From: Cutibacterium sp.
GTDB lineage: Bacteria > Actinomycetota > Actinomycetes > Propionibacteriales > Propionibacteriaceae
Reading direction: 5' to 3'
Length of the DNA: 64,000 nucleotides
NCBI RefSeq assembly: GCF_030525615.1
Contig: NZ_JAUNEJ010000001.1
Span: forward strand, 124,001-188,000
Made by a program: the position numbers and the translations under genes
In this document: piece by piece, positions 45,406 to 53,668 of the stretch
How positions within the stretch are numbered: the stretch's first letter is position 1
Layout: every line of letters begins with the position of its first letter
The notes under the pieces: generated by a model
What the model was told of the DNA's origin: nothing
Database searches by the model: none
The model's input: only the letters and a program-made list of their open reading frames with translations

Positions 45406-46125
45406 ATGAACTGGTTGCGTCGATCCCATGGGCAGGTAACGGGCCAGCCCCTGCCTGCTCAACCAGTGATCGTTGCGGTTCACCTGAGTTCTCGTCATGA
45501 CTTGGCGACGGCTGAGCAGTGCCTGTCGAGAATGGGCCGCAAGACCTATCGGATGTCCGAGCCTCGAGGCACACGACAGCACGCCCATGTCGAAGCACGA
45601 GAGCACCTGTCTGAGGGGCGCACCGTGGTCATGGCGCCTGAGGGATTGCGAAGTTGGGCTGGCCAAATTCATCGGCTTGAGGTCGAGGTAGCCCGATTGG
45701 CGCTGGCTACCGGGGTCCTCGTCGTTCCAGCTCACGTCTCAGATGGAAACCTTGTTCTAGGTCGACCAGTCGATCTGTCTCGGCATACCGACACTCCACA
45801 CTCTTATGCCGTCCTCAGGGCTGCAACTGACGACATTGCGCTGGCTTTGTGCGATCTTACGGGATTGACCTACCAGGACTACCCAGCGGTGAGGGGAGAT
45901 CTTCGACCCCGCCCGCTCATCTGGTTGTCACGTGTTCGCAGGCAGAGACGAGATCGTAAGAAGCGCCGTCAGTTCGAGCAGGAGCGTTTGTGGCAGGAGA
46001 GCACCCTTGACGCCGAGGAGTTGGCTCGTGAAGAGGAGAAAGCTCGACTAGCTGCTCAACTTCAGGCTCGCAAGGCGTCACTGGCGGATCGCCTAGCTGA
46101 GCACGGTATTCACCCGGGCAAGTGA
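45406..46125 (+). CDS. Degenerate PlsC-like protein with a coiled-coil tail
   Basis: 239 residues. Residues 20-150 resemble an acyltransferase fold: IVAVHLSSRHDL stands where NHxxxxD belongs, and MAPEGLRSW (77-84) corresponds to FPEGTRS. The His-Asp spacing is wrong (His26, Asp32), so catalysis is doubtful. The last 70 residues are a highly charged helix with EELAREEEKARLAAQLQARK. The gene starts 4 bp after plsC and is surely in the same transcript. It may regulate or scaffold PlsC, which is inference only. Confidence 0.65.
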   Translation: MNWLRRSHGQVTGQPLPAQPVIVAVHLSSRHDLATAEQCLSRMGRKTYRMSEPRGTRQHAHVEAREHLSEGRTVVMAPEGLRSWAGQIHRLEVEVARLALATGVLVVPAHVSDGNLVLGRPVDLSRHTDTPHSYAVLRAATDDIALALCDLTGLTYQDYPAVRGDLRPRPLIWLSRVRRQRRDRKKRRQFEQERLWQESTLDAEELAREEEKARLAAQLQARKASLADRLAEHGIHPGK

Positions 46126-46191
46126 AACATTGTCCACGCAGGGTTTTGGCGCTTAACACTTCTGGCTCCATCACTGTGTGGAACAAGGCCA

Positions 46192-47619
46192 ATGATGGTG
46201 GTGATGACAAGTAGACTCCCGATCATGTCGCACAGCGTTCCCAGTCTTGAGGCCCTTAACGCCTTACCACGGGTCCAGCAGCCGAGTTACCCCGATCCCC
46301 AGGCAGTGGCCGAGGTCATCGAACAGTTGCGCGCTTTGCCTCCGTTGGTGTTTGCAGGGGAATGTGACGACCTTCGTCACCAACTGGCCTCGGTGGCCAA
46401 TCGCGAGGCGTTCTTGCTGCAAGGCGGCGACTGTGCGGAGACCTTCGCCGGAGTCAACGCCGCCAATATCAAGGGTAAACTCCGCGTGTTGCTGTCAATG
46501 GCCGTTGTTATGACTTACGCTGGTGAGCTTCCGGTGGTCAAGGTCGGCCGCATTGCGGGGCAGTACGCCAAACCGCGCTCCAAGGACACCGAGACCCGAG
46601 ACGGTCTCACCTTGCCTAGCTACCGGGGCGACGCCGTCAATGGTTTTGAATTCACTCCGGAAGCACGCGTACATGACCCGAAGCGTTTGATTGGGGTGTA
46701 CAACGCGTCAGCAGCCACCTTGAATCTGGTACGAGCTTTCGCGACCGGTGGCTTTGCCGATCTTCGTGGTATCCATGCGTGGAATGCTGACTTTGTGCGC
46801 AACTCCAATGTTGAGGCGCGATACGAGGCGCTGGCGTCGGAGATTGAGCGCGCACTGGTCTTCATGATGGCCTGTGGGATTGATGACGATCAGCTGTCCA
46901 CCGTCGACTTCTACGCCAGCCACGAAGCCCTACTGCTCGACTATGAGCACGCCATGACGAGAATCGACTCGCGCTCGCAGCTGCCGTACGACTGTTCGGG
47001 TCATATGCTGTGGATTGGCGAACGAACTCGTCAGCTCGACGGTGCCCACGTCGAGTTCCTGCGCAATGTGCGCAACCCGCTGGGGGTCAAGCTCGGTCCG
47101 ACGACGACGGGGGAGGACGCTGTCGCCATCGCGGAGGCTTTGGACCCTGACCACGAGCCGGGCCGTCTGACCTTCATCACCCGAATGGGTAGCAAAGCAG
47201 TGCGCACCAACCTGCCGAAGGTCGTCAAGGCAGTCGAGGCCACCGGCCGCAAGGTGGTGTGGAGTTGCGATCCTATGCACGGAAACACCTTCGAAACTGA
47301 CAACGGCTACAAGACTCGCTCCTTCACGGATGTGTGCGAGGAAGTCAATGGCTTTTTCGACGTTCATGAAGAGCTTGGGACCTGGCCTGGAGGCGTGCAT
47401 ATCGAGCTAACCGGTGATGACGTCACGGAATGCTTGGGAGGTATCGACATGCTTGCCGAGGCAGATTTGGCGAACCGTTACGAAACTACCTGTGATCCGC
47501 GGTTGAACCGTAACCAGTCCTTAGAACTGGCTTTCATGATCGCCGAGAGGCTGGCAGATGGTCGGCTCAAACGCAATGCCGTCAGTCCCTTAGCACGGTT
47601 CCGCAGTATTGATCTGTGA
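46192..47619 (+). CDS. aroG: Class II 3-deoxy-7-phosphoheptulonate (DAHP) synthase
   Basis: 475 residues, the first enzyme of the shikimate pathway, condensing PEP and erythrose-4-phosphate. Class II motifs are clear: LLQGGDCAETF, VVKVGRIAGQYAKPRS, HMLWIGERTRQLDGAHVEF, VKLGPTTT, VVWSCDPMHGNT and GGVHIELTGDDVTECLGG. The start is among ATG 46192, 46195 and later in-frame starts; 46192 has AAGG 4 bases upstream. A hairpin follows. It feeds, among others, the tryptophan route that includes TrpD. Confidence 0.95.
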   Translation: MMVVMTSRLPIMSHSVPSLEALNALPRVQQPSYPDPQAVAEVIEQLRALPPLVFAGECDDLRHQLASVANREAFLLQGGDCAETFAGVNAANIKGKLRVLLSMAVVMTYAGELPVVKVGRIAGQYAKPRSKDTETRDGLTLPSYRGDAVNGFEFTPEARVHDPKRLIGVYNASAATLNLVRAFATGGFADLRGIHAWNADFVRNSNVEARYEALASEIERALVFMMACGIDDDQLSTVDFYASHEALLLDYEHAMTRIDSRSQLPYDCSGHMLWIGERTRQLDGAHVEFLRNVRNPLGVKLGPTTTGEDAVAIAEALDPDHEPGRLTFITRMGSKAVRTNLPKVVKAVEATGRKVVWSCDPMHGNTFETDNGYKTRSFTDVCEEVNGFFDVHEELGTWPGGVHIELTGDDVTECLGGIDMLAEADLANRYETTCDPRLNRNQSLELAFMIAERLADGRLKRNAVSPLARFRSIDL

Positions 47620-47635
47620 CGCGATGAGAACAGAG

Positions 47636-47664
47636 CCAGTTCAGCGCGAATGTGGCTGAACTGG
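47636..47664 (+). terminator. Hairpin after the DAHP synthase gene
   Basis: CCAGTTCAGC and GCTGAACTGG form a perfect 10-bp stem with a 9-nt loop, 17 bases after the stop. Confidence 0.75.
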
Positions 47665-47699
47665 TTGCCGCCGGCTGGTCGCGGCGGAACACTTGAGAC

Positions 47700-48347
47700 A
47701 TGAAAATCACACATCTGGGGCACTCGTGCATTCTTGTTCAAGCCGCCGGGCAGCGGATCCTCGTCGACCCCGGTAACTTCAGCCAGTCCTGGCACGGGCT
47801 GACCGATCTAGACGCCATCCTCGTCACCCATCGTCACCCCGATCACGTTGACCCGGAGCATATTGGTGCTCTGGTTGACGCCAACTCTGGGGCCGTCGTG
47901 CGTGCTGAAGCGGGGGCATGTCATGAGGTTCCCGCTCTTGACGCCGACCCCATCGCTCCGGGCGACGTGTTGCAACTGGGTGACGTCAGGATCGAAGCCG
48001 TCGGTGGCCACCACGCCACCATCCACCGGGATTTGGAGCCGATCGGCAATGTCGGGTTCCTCATCGGCGAGGGACTCGGCACAATCCTCTTCCATCCTGG
48101 AGACGAGCTGGACGAAACCCCGCGCGGGGTTGATGTGCTGGCTTGCCCAGCCCACGGTCCATGGGCGGCCATGAAAGAGACTCTCGACTTTGCGCGGTCT
48201 GTGGGGGCCCGCCACGGATTCCTCATTCATGAGGGACTGCTCAATGAGCGAGGCTGGCAGCTGTCCTTTGACCGTCACCAAGAGATGGTGCCGACTACTT
48301 TCCATGATCTGCGCGGTGGCCAGCCCTGGGAGGTACCGGAGGACTGA
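47700..48347 (+). CDS. Metallo-beta-lactamase-fold hydrolase
   Basis: 215 residues. It starts MKITHLGHSCILVQ and carries the metal motif THRHPDHVD, with further histidines in GGHHATIH and HPGDEL. The layout resembles the UlaG/L-ascorbate-6-phosphate lactonase-like group of MBL-fold enzymes. The substrate is unknown. It has its own short upstream region after the DAHP synthase terminator and is convergent with the DMT transporter gene, with only 10 bp between stops. Confidence 0.82.
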   Translation: MKITHLGHSCILVQAAGQRILVDPGNFSQSWHGLTDLDAILVTHRHPDHVDPEHIGALVDANSGAVVRAEAGACHEVPALDADPIAPGDVLQLGDVRIEAVGGHHATIHRDLEPIGNVGFLIGEGLGTILFHPGDELDETPRGVDVLACPAHGPWAAMKETLDFARSVGARHGFLIHEGLLNERGWQLSFDRHQEMVPTTFHDLRGGQPWEVPED

Positions 48348-48357
48348 CCGCCAGGAC

Positions 48358-49314
48358 TCAGAGCATCCGGTCCATGCCGAGTCGTGGGGCCCAGGCTGGA
48401 TCGATGTGGGGTCTCGGGGACTCGGCGTGGTGCTGAGGTACACCGCGACGGCGGCGAGGCGGACGGACCACGAGGGCCATGGCAGCCAGGACGGCGATAC
48501 CGCCGATGATGATTCGACCTGTCAGGGCTTCGCCACCGAGACCGACCGCGAAAATGGCTCCCCACAGCGGCTCAGTACACATGATGACAGCTGCGCGGGT
48601 GGACTCAACGCGAGCCTGGCCCCAGCTCTGCATGAAGGTCGTCAAGGTGCCGCAGATGATGGCCAGATATGCCAGGGCGAGCCAGTCCTCCATGTGAGTG
48701 GGGATGCTCAAGCCACCGGGCAAGGCTGCAATGGTGCAGACGACAGCGACGGTGATGGTCTGGTAGAGGCCCAGAGAGGCAACATTGGACGGGTTGGCGA
48801 ACCGCCCGGTTGCGACGATGTGGGCGGCATAGGCCAGGGCCGAGGCTAGCGTCAGCAACTGGCCGACACCGAACCCATTGGTGAGGGAGGACGAGTCGAG
48901 GGCCAGTATCCCCATACCGACGATTGCCAGGGCCACGGCACCCCAGACAGCGTTGGACACCTTCTTGCGGAAGATGACAGCGGTCAGCAGCGGGGTGAAG
49001 ACCACGTAGAGGCTGGCAATGAAACCGTTCGCGGCTGCTTGGGTGGTGCCTAGTCCAATGCCCTGAAGCAGTTGGCCGGCAGCGAAGAGGACGCCCAGGA
49101 CCACTCCCTTGGTGATGGTGCGCATATCGGTGCGCCAAGCCTTGGGAAACACGATGCCAAAGGCGGCGGCTGCAAGGATAAAACGACAGGCGAGAAGGTT
49201 CTGTGGACTCATGTGGGCATAAGCGCCCTTCATGACGACCAGGGTTGAACCCCAGAGAGCGGCCATGAGAAGAAGAGCGGGCACGGCAAGGCGAGACGAG
49301 CGAAAACCAACCAC
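48358..49314 (-). CDS. EamA-family (DMT) transporter
   Basis: 318 residues with ten membrane helices in two EamA repeats. The first repeat has LLMAALWGSTLVVMKGAY and NLLACRFILAAAAFG; the second has ASALAYAAHIVATGRF and MCTEPLWGAIFAV. It is a drug/metabolite exporter or amino-acid permease type protein; the substrate cannot be read from sequence. A cytoplasmic Arg- and His-rich tail ends the chain. The start is GTG 49314. Confidence 0.85.
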   Translation of the reverse strand: MVGFRSSRLAVPALLLMAALWGSTLVVMKGAYAHMSPQNLLACRFILAAAAFGIVFPKAWRTDMRTITKGVVLGVLFAAGQLLQGIGLGTTQAAANGFIASLYVVFTPLLTAVIFRKKVSNAVWGAVALAIVGMGILALDSSSLTNGFGVGQLLTLASALAYAAHIVATGRFANPSNVASLGLYQTITVAVVCTIAALPGGLSIPTHMEDWLALAYLAIICGTLTTFMQSWGQARVESTRAAVIMCTEPLWGAIFAVGLGGEALTGRIIIGGIAVLAAMALVVRPPRRRRGVPQHHAESPRPHIDPAWAPRLGMDRML

Positions 49315-49363
49315 GAATCAGATGATATTCCGAAGAATCTTCGCCCTGCAACCCAGATCGGCC

Positions 49364-50815
49364 CTAAATATTTCGTGACAGGCTGTTCATGCCGGATGAT
49401 TCACTGTGATCGTATGTTCGCGTGATCGAATGTGTGCCTGGGGTCGGATTCGCGGAGGATTGCGACGACGTGAAGTGGAAGACTAAGTACGCGCACAGCG
49501 CCACCATCAGCATGATGAAGATGGCTGCGATGACTCCACGACGGCGGCGATAAACGGCATCCTGAGCCAATCTGGAATGGGGCGCTGGGTGAGTGACGGG
49601 TCGATGTGCGGGCCTGGTGCGGTTGGTGGGCCTGGTGTGGCTGGGAGTACGGGTGTGGCTGGTGGGCCGGGTCACTCGCGCGGTCGGGCGTCGATCCATC
49701 GGGGACAACGGAGAAACTGGCGTCGAGACCGGAGTGCGCGGGGATACCGGGGTGGCGCTGTTGCGTGACCGTTGCAACGGCGAGGCCGTGCCGGGGCGGA
49801 CCGGCTCACTGCGGCGGCGGGTCGAACGATCGGTGGACCCTTGCCGGGCGTGGGCCACAGGATCGGTGATGACGGCACTAGAACGGCGAGCGCGTGATTG
49901 CAGAGCGGCCAGAGCTGGATCGTCGGTCTGGCCCGTCGAGAGGGCGTGGCGAACTCGACGCATGAGATCGAGAAGGGCGCGACCATTGGAAGGACGCTTG
50001 GCAGGGTCGCGCGATGTACACACCTTCACCAGGCCGTCAAGGTAATCGGGAATGAGCCATGCGATGTCCCGCTCAGCGCGGGTGCCATGGGCCAGATACT
50101 GGGAGGGGACGGGTACGTCCTTGTTGACGTGGGCCCACGCCACCTGGATGGGGGAGTCCCCGGTATGGGGTTTGTGGCCAGTGAGCATCTCGAACAGCAC
50201 AATGCCAGCCGAGTAAATGTCGGAACGCTCATCGGAACTGCCTCGCGTCACCCTCTCTGGTGGAATGTAGGACACTGTGCCGATGAGTTGCCCCGAAGTC
50301 GCTGACATCGTTTGGTTACCGACGGCACGGGCCAGGCCGAAGTCAGCCACCTTGATCTGGCCTCGGTCGGAGATAAGGACGTTTTCGGGTTTCACGTCAC
50401 GATGTACCAGCCCATCTTCGTGGGCGCTGGCGAGAGCAGACACCACCGGCTCGAGGAGATCAAGGGCACGTATCGGGGTCAGGGGTGCCTCTTGGGTGAT
50501 GACGTGACGTAAAGTGCACCCAGGCACGTATTCCATGACGATGTAGGGACGATCCCCATCCATCCCTTGATCGAAGACTGAAACGACATGGGGATTGACG
50601 AGCCGGGCTGCCGCCTTGGCCTCGGAATCAAATCTTTCTGCAAGCTCCGCGTCGAGTCCCTCATGCATGAGTTTGATGGCGACAATACGAGGAAGGCACA
50701 AATCCTGGGCTCGATACACGGTTGCCATACCGCCACGAGCGATTTTGGACACGATCTCGTAGCGACCCTCGAGGATGTGACCCACCAAGGGGTCAGTGCT
50801 CATGGTCATGCTCAC
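49364..50815 (-). CDS. Membrane Ser/Thr protein kinase without PASTA domains
   Basis: 483 residues. The kinase domain occupies about 14-285 with glycine loop IARGGMATVYRA, Lys48 in VAIKLM, HRDVKPEN (Asp140), DFG (158-160) and SDIYSAGIVLFEMLTG. A Thr/Pro/Arg-rich juxtamembrane stretch of about 130 residues follows, with TRPTSHTRTPSHTRPTNR. Next comes one membrane helix (about 430-452) and only about 30 external residues, so there is no sensor domain. It corresponds to the mycobacterial pknL position (from memory), though here its partner DNA-binding gene is absent. GTG 50815 has GAGG 7-8 bases upstream. Confidence 0.92.
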   Translation of the reverse strand: MSMTMSTDPLVGHILEGRYEIVSKIARGGMATVYRAQDLCLPRIVAIKLMHEGLDAELAERFDSEAKAAARLVNPHVVSVFDQGMDGDRPYIVMEYVPGCTLRHVITQEAPLTPIRALDLLEPVVSALASAHEDGLVHRDVKPENVLISDRGQIKVADFGLARAVGNQTMSATSGQLIGTVSYIPPERVTRGSSDERSDIYSAGIVLFEMLTGHKPHTGDSPIQVAWAHVNKDVPVPSQYLAHGTRAERDIAWLIPDYLDGLVKVCTSRDPAKRPSNGRALLDLMRRVRHALSTGQTDDPALAALQSRARRSSAVITDPVAHARQGSTDRSTRRRSEPVRPGTASPLQRSRNSATPVSPRTPVSTPVSPLSPMDRRPTARVTRPTSHTRTPSHTRPTNRTRPAHRPVTHPAPHSRLAQDAVYRRRRGVIAAIFIMLMVALCAYLVFHFTSSQSSANPTPGTHSITRTYDHSESSGMNSLSRNI

Positions 50816-50933
50816 GATTACGCCTCACGCACGGATGGGGAAGATGGGGGGTGCGGCCCACCTCGAAGTGTATGCGCAGTCCCTATGAGGGCCTCAGAGA
50901 ATGATCCGGCGAGTCCTTAGGCTGGGTCCATGA

Positions 50934-50980
50934 CTGTTGCACGGTACGTGGCTGTTGCGCGGTACGTGAGTGTTGCGTAG
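50934..50980. repeat. Short 18-bp tandem repeat in an intergenic region
   Basis: CTGTTGCACGGTACGTGG is followed directly by CTGTTGCGCGGTACGTGA and a decayed third copy (GTGTTGCGTAGGAG). It lies in the 316-bp gap between the divergent kinase and barstar-like genes. Nothing else in that gap is recognisable; the minus-strand open frame across it is low-complexity. Confidence 0.6.
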
Positions 50981-51131
50981 GAGATGTGACACTGGGCTGT
51001 GTGCCTGTGCTGCTTCGTGTGTCCGTGCTACGTGCGTCCCTGTTCCGTCCGCTCCGTGGCATTGTTTGGGTATCTGACGCGCGATGATGATGAACTGCGA
51101 ACCGCTGCTCCAACTTCACGAGGATCCTTCG

Positions 51132-51530
51132 ATGACAATCGATACTGACGCACAGCCAGGCCCTCAGGGTATCGGACCCGTGGGGCCGGGGATCGTGCTT
51201 GTAGACCCAGTAAGTAGCGCTGATGTCTCACAGGTTGCACAGGTGTGGCGTAACGCTGGATGGCGCGTCGTTCATATGTCGGGAGGCGCTGATCTGGAGG
51301 CCGTTCTGGCGGGTTTTGGGCGCGTTCTATCCTTCCCGAGTCGGTACGGTCGCAACCTCGACGCGCTGCGTGACTGCTTGGCGGATATGAGGACAGACAC
51401 TGCGGTGCTATGGAGCGGCTGGCAGCCCTTTCAATGCGACAGCCCTCGGGACTGGGGACGGTTGGTCGACACCATCGGGCAGTGTCTCGATGAGGACAAG
51501 CTTGACGGTTTCGCTTTGCTGCTGGTGTGA
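51132..51530 (+). CDS. Barstar-like protein
   Basis: 132 residues. The core SRYGRNLDALRDCLADM and LWSGWQPF are typical of the barstar (barnase inhibitor) family: FP..YG.N.DAL.DCL. Barstar blocks a secreted ribonuclease inside the cell, but many actinobacterial family members have no barnase partner, and none is seen here. The ATG at 51132 has GAGG 8 bases upstream, giving MTIDTDAQPGPQG. It is convergent with idsA, 10 bp apart. Confidence 0.8.
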   Translation: MTIDTDAQPGPQGIGPVGPGIVLVDPVSSADVSQVAQVWRNAGWRVVHMSGGADLEAVLAGFGRVLSFPSRYGRNLDALRDCLADMRTDTAVLWSGWQPFQCDSPRDWGRLVDTIGQCLDEDKLDGFALLLV

Positions 51531-51540
51531 GCCGGATATC

Positions 51541-52638
51541 TCAGAAGCGACGCTCGACGCACTGGCGGGCCAGTTCACGCAGAGCAGTCTTGCCTGCTTG
51601 GGTCATCTTTGCGTCATCCAGCGCTGCCACAGCGCGTCGGTGACACTCATCAATGGTGGACTCGACGGCCTCTTTGGCTCCACTGGTCTCAATGATGTGG
51701 CGTGCAGCAGCAATGTCGGAGTCGTCGAGGTCGGGACGACCGAGGAATTGTTGCAACCGAGTGGCGTCCTCGGGGCTCGCTTGGCTGAGGGCATGGGCGA
51801 CGAGCACGGTGCGCTTGCCCTCTCGCAGATCGTCTCCTGCCGGTTTTCCAGTGAGCTCGGCATCCCCGAATACGCCCAGTAGGTCGTCGCGGTACTGGAA
51901 GGCCCGTCCAATGGGGGAGCCGAAATCTGCCATCGTTTGCTGCAGACGATCCGAACCGCCAGCGAGGGCTACCCCGATCTGGCAAGGGCGTACCACCGTG
52001 TAGGAAGCGCTCTTGTACTCCACCACGCGACCGACGAGATCAAGAGCCGACTCCGAGTCGGACCCGGCCATCCCCGACTGAGAGGTGACGTCGAGGACCT
52101 GACCACAGGTGACCTCCGTGCGCATGGCGTCCAGGAGAGGTGTGGCGGCTGCGAGTTTGTCGGCTTCCAGAGGTGTGGAGGCAAACATTTGGGCGGACCA
52201 CACGAGCAAAAGATCGCCTAACAGGATGGCGATGTCGAATCCGAATTGTTCAGAGGGGCCATCTCCGTTGGCCGCAGCATGAGCAGCCTCGAAGCGGCAA
52301 TGTGCCGAGGGCAGCCCGCGGCGAGTGCTGGAGTGATCCATGAGGTCGTCGTGGACGAGGGCCGAAACGTGCAGTAGTTCGAGGCTGGCAGCGGCTTGCA
52401 GTAGCCCGTCCGGTTCTGCGGGCTGTCCCGCAGCAGCTACATGGCCCCAGTAACAGAAGGCGGGACGAAGTCTCTTGCCGCCGCCGGTGTAGTCGCGGGC
52501 GGCGTCAAGAACAGGGGATAGCTCGGCGCCAATGGCGTCGACAACCGCCTTCTCCCCATCGAGAAAAGAGGTGATCCTCGCGCTCACAGACTCTCGGAAA
52601 TCAGCGCTGACTGGAGCTGACGGGTCAAAGGGGAACAT
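51541..52638 (-). CDS. Polyprenyl (geranylgeranyl-type) diphosphate synthase
   Basis: 365 residues. It builds isoprenoid diphosphates from IPP for quinones, polyprenols or carotenoids. The first Asp-rich motif is LVHDDLMDHSSTRRG and the second is FQYRDDLLGVFGD. GGGKRLRPAF is the IPP-binding start motif. The chain length of the product is not decided here. It sits where idsA2 lies in mycobacteria (from memory), divergent from metF. Confidence 0.93.
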   Translation of the reverse strand: MFPFDPSAPVSADFRESVSARITSFLDGEKAVVDAIGAELSPVLDAARDYTGGGKRLRPAFCYWGHVAAAGQPAEPDGLLQAAASLELLHVSALVHDDLMDHSSTRRGLPSAHCRFEAAHAAANGDGPSEQFGFDIAILLGDLLLVWSAQMFASTPLEADKLAAATPLLDAMRTEVTCGQVLDVTSQSGMAGSDSESALDLVGRVVEYKSASYTVVRPCQIGVALAGGSDRLQQTMADFGSPIGRAFQYRDDLLGVFGDAELTGKPAGDDLREGKRTVLVAHALSQASPEDATRLQQFLGRPDLDDSDIAAARHIIETSGAKEAVESTIDECHRRAVAALDDAKMTQAGKTALRELARQCVERRF

Positions 52639-52729
52639 AGAGCCAGCATAGAGTGGACTGGCGTTTTCAAACGAGTTCGCAGGTTGGACAGCATGCTCAT
52701 GACGTGGGGGTGCCGCCTAGCCTGACATC

Positions 52730-53668
52730 ATGCAGACCCAGAAGCCAACCATCGCCGACCTGCTGGCCTCGGGAAACCGCCCCCTGCACTCATTTGAGTT
52801 CATGCCGCCGCGCAGTGAGGACGATGTTTACCGGCTCTGGAGTGCTACCGACGCTCTCGTCCCGATGGCTCCCGACTTCATCTCTGTGACCTATGGCGCC
52901 AATGGGTCACGACGCGATCGCACTCTCCGCTGCACCCAGCACATGGTTTCAACGGGATTGCGAACCGTTGGCCACCTCACATGCGTCGATCAATCGGTGT
53001 CTGACCTGGAGAAGATGGTTGCTGATTACGCCGAATCAGGGGTTGACCATATCCTCGCCATCCGAGGTGATATGCCAGGCGGAGCGGGACAACCATGGGT
53101 TGCTCACCCAGAGGGACTATCCAACGCCACCGAACTCGTCAAACTCATCAAGCGGGTCCACCCCGAGGCATGTGTGGGGGTCGGGGCATTCCCTGATGGA
53201 CACCCGGAAGCTGCCGACATCGACTTGGACGCTCGTATCCTTGTCGACAAGGCCGAGGCAGGGGCATCCTTCGCTATCACCCAGCTGTTCTTCCTGCCCT
53301 CCCACTACCAGCGACTGGTGGACAAGGTACGCAGTATGGGATGTGACATCCCGATTATCCCCGGAATCATGCCCATTACCTCATACGGACAGATTCATCG
53401 ATTTGCAGAACTGTCTGGCACCGATGTCCCGGCCGAGCTTGTGGCTCGGATCGATGCTGTCAAGGATGACAAGGCAGCTGTGCGGCGTATTGGTCTGGAG
53501 GCCGCCGCTGTCCTGTGCTGTGAGCTTCTCGATGACGGCGCTCCTGGCCTGCACTACTACACGCTCAACAGGTCTCGTGCGACCATAGAGCTTCGGACCA
53601 TGCTCGCGCAGCGCCGGCCGAAACTGGTTGGTCTGCCGGCACAGTTCCAGGCGACTTCTGCTGCGTGA
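52730..53668 (+). CDS. metF: 5,10-methylenetetrahydrofolate reductase
   Basis: 312 residues. It reduces methylene-THF to methyl-THF for methionine synthesis. SFEFMPPRSEDD, SVTYGANGS, HLTCVDQS, ILAIRGDMPGG and FAITQLFF are family motifs, with PIIPGIMPITSYGQI further on. The ATG lies 90 bp from the divergent polyprenyl synthase start. The last 104 bp overlap the convergent HelD gene, which is unusually long. Confidence 0.95.
   Translation: MQTQKPTIADLLASGNRPLHSFEFMPPRSEDDVYRLWSATDALVPMAPDFISVTYGANGSRRDRTLRCTQHMVSTGLRTVGHLTCVDQSVSDLEKMVADYAESGVDHILAIRGDMPGGAGQPWVAHPEGLSNATELVKLIKRVHPEACVGVGAFPDGHPEAADIDLDARILVDKAEAGASFAITQLFFLPSHYQRLVDKVRSMGCDIPIIPGIMPITSYGQIHRFAELSGTDVPAELVARIDAVKDDKAAVRRIGLEAAAVLCCELLDDGAPGLHYYTLNRSRATIELRTMLAQRRPKLVGLPAQFQATSAA

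Noticed and set aside
50883-51119. Minus-strand open frame between the kinase and barstar-like genes
   Set aside because: It is low-complexity Thr/Gln/Arg/Ser-rich, has no ribosome site, and comes from the 18-bp tandem repeats.
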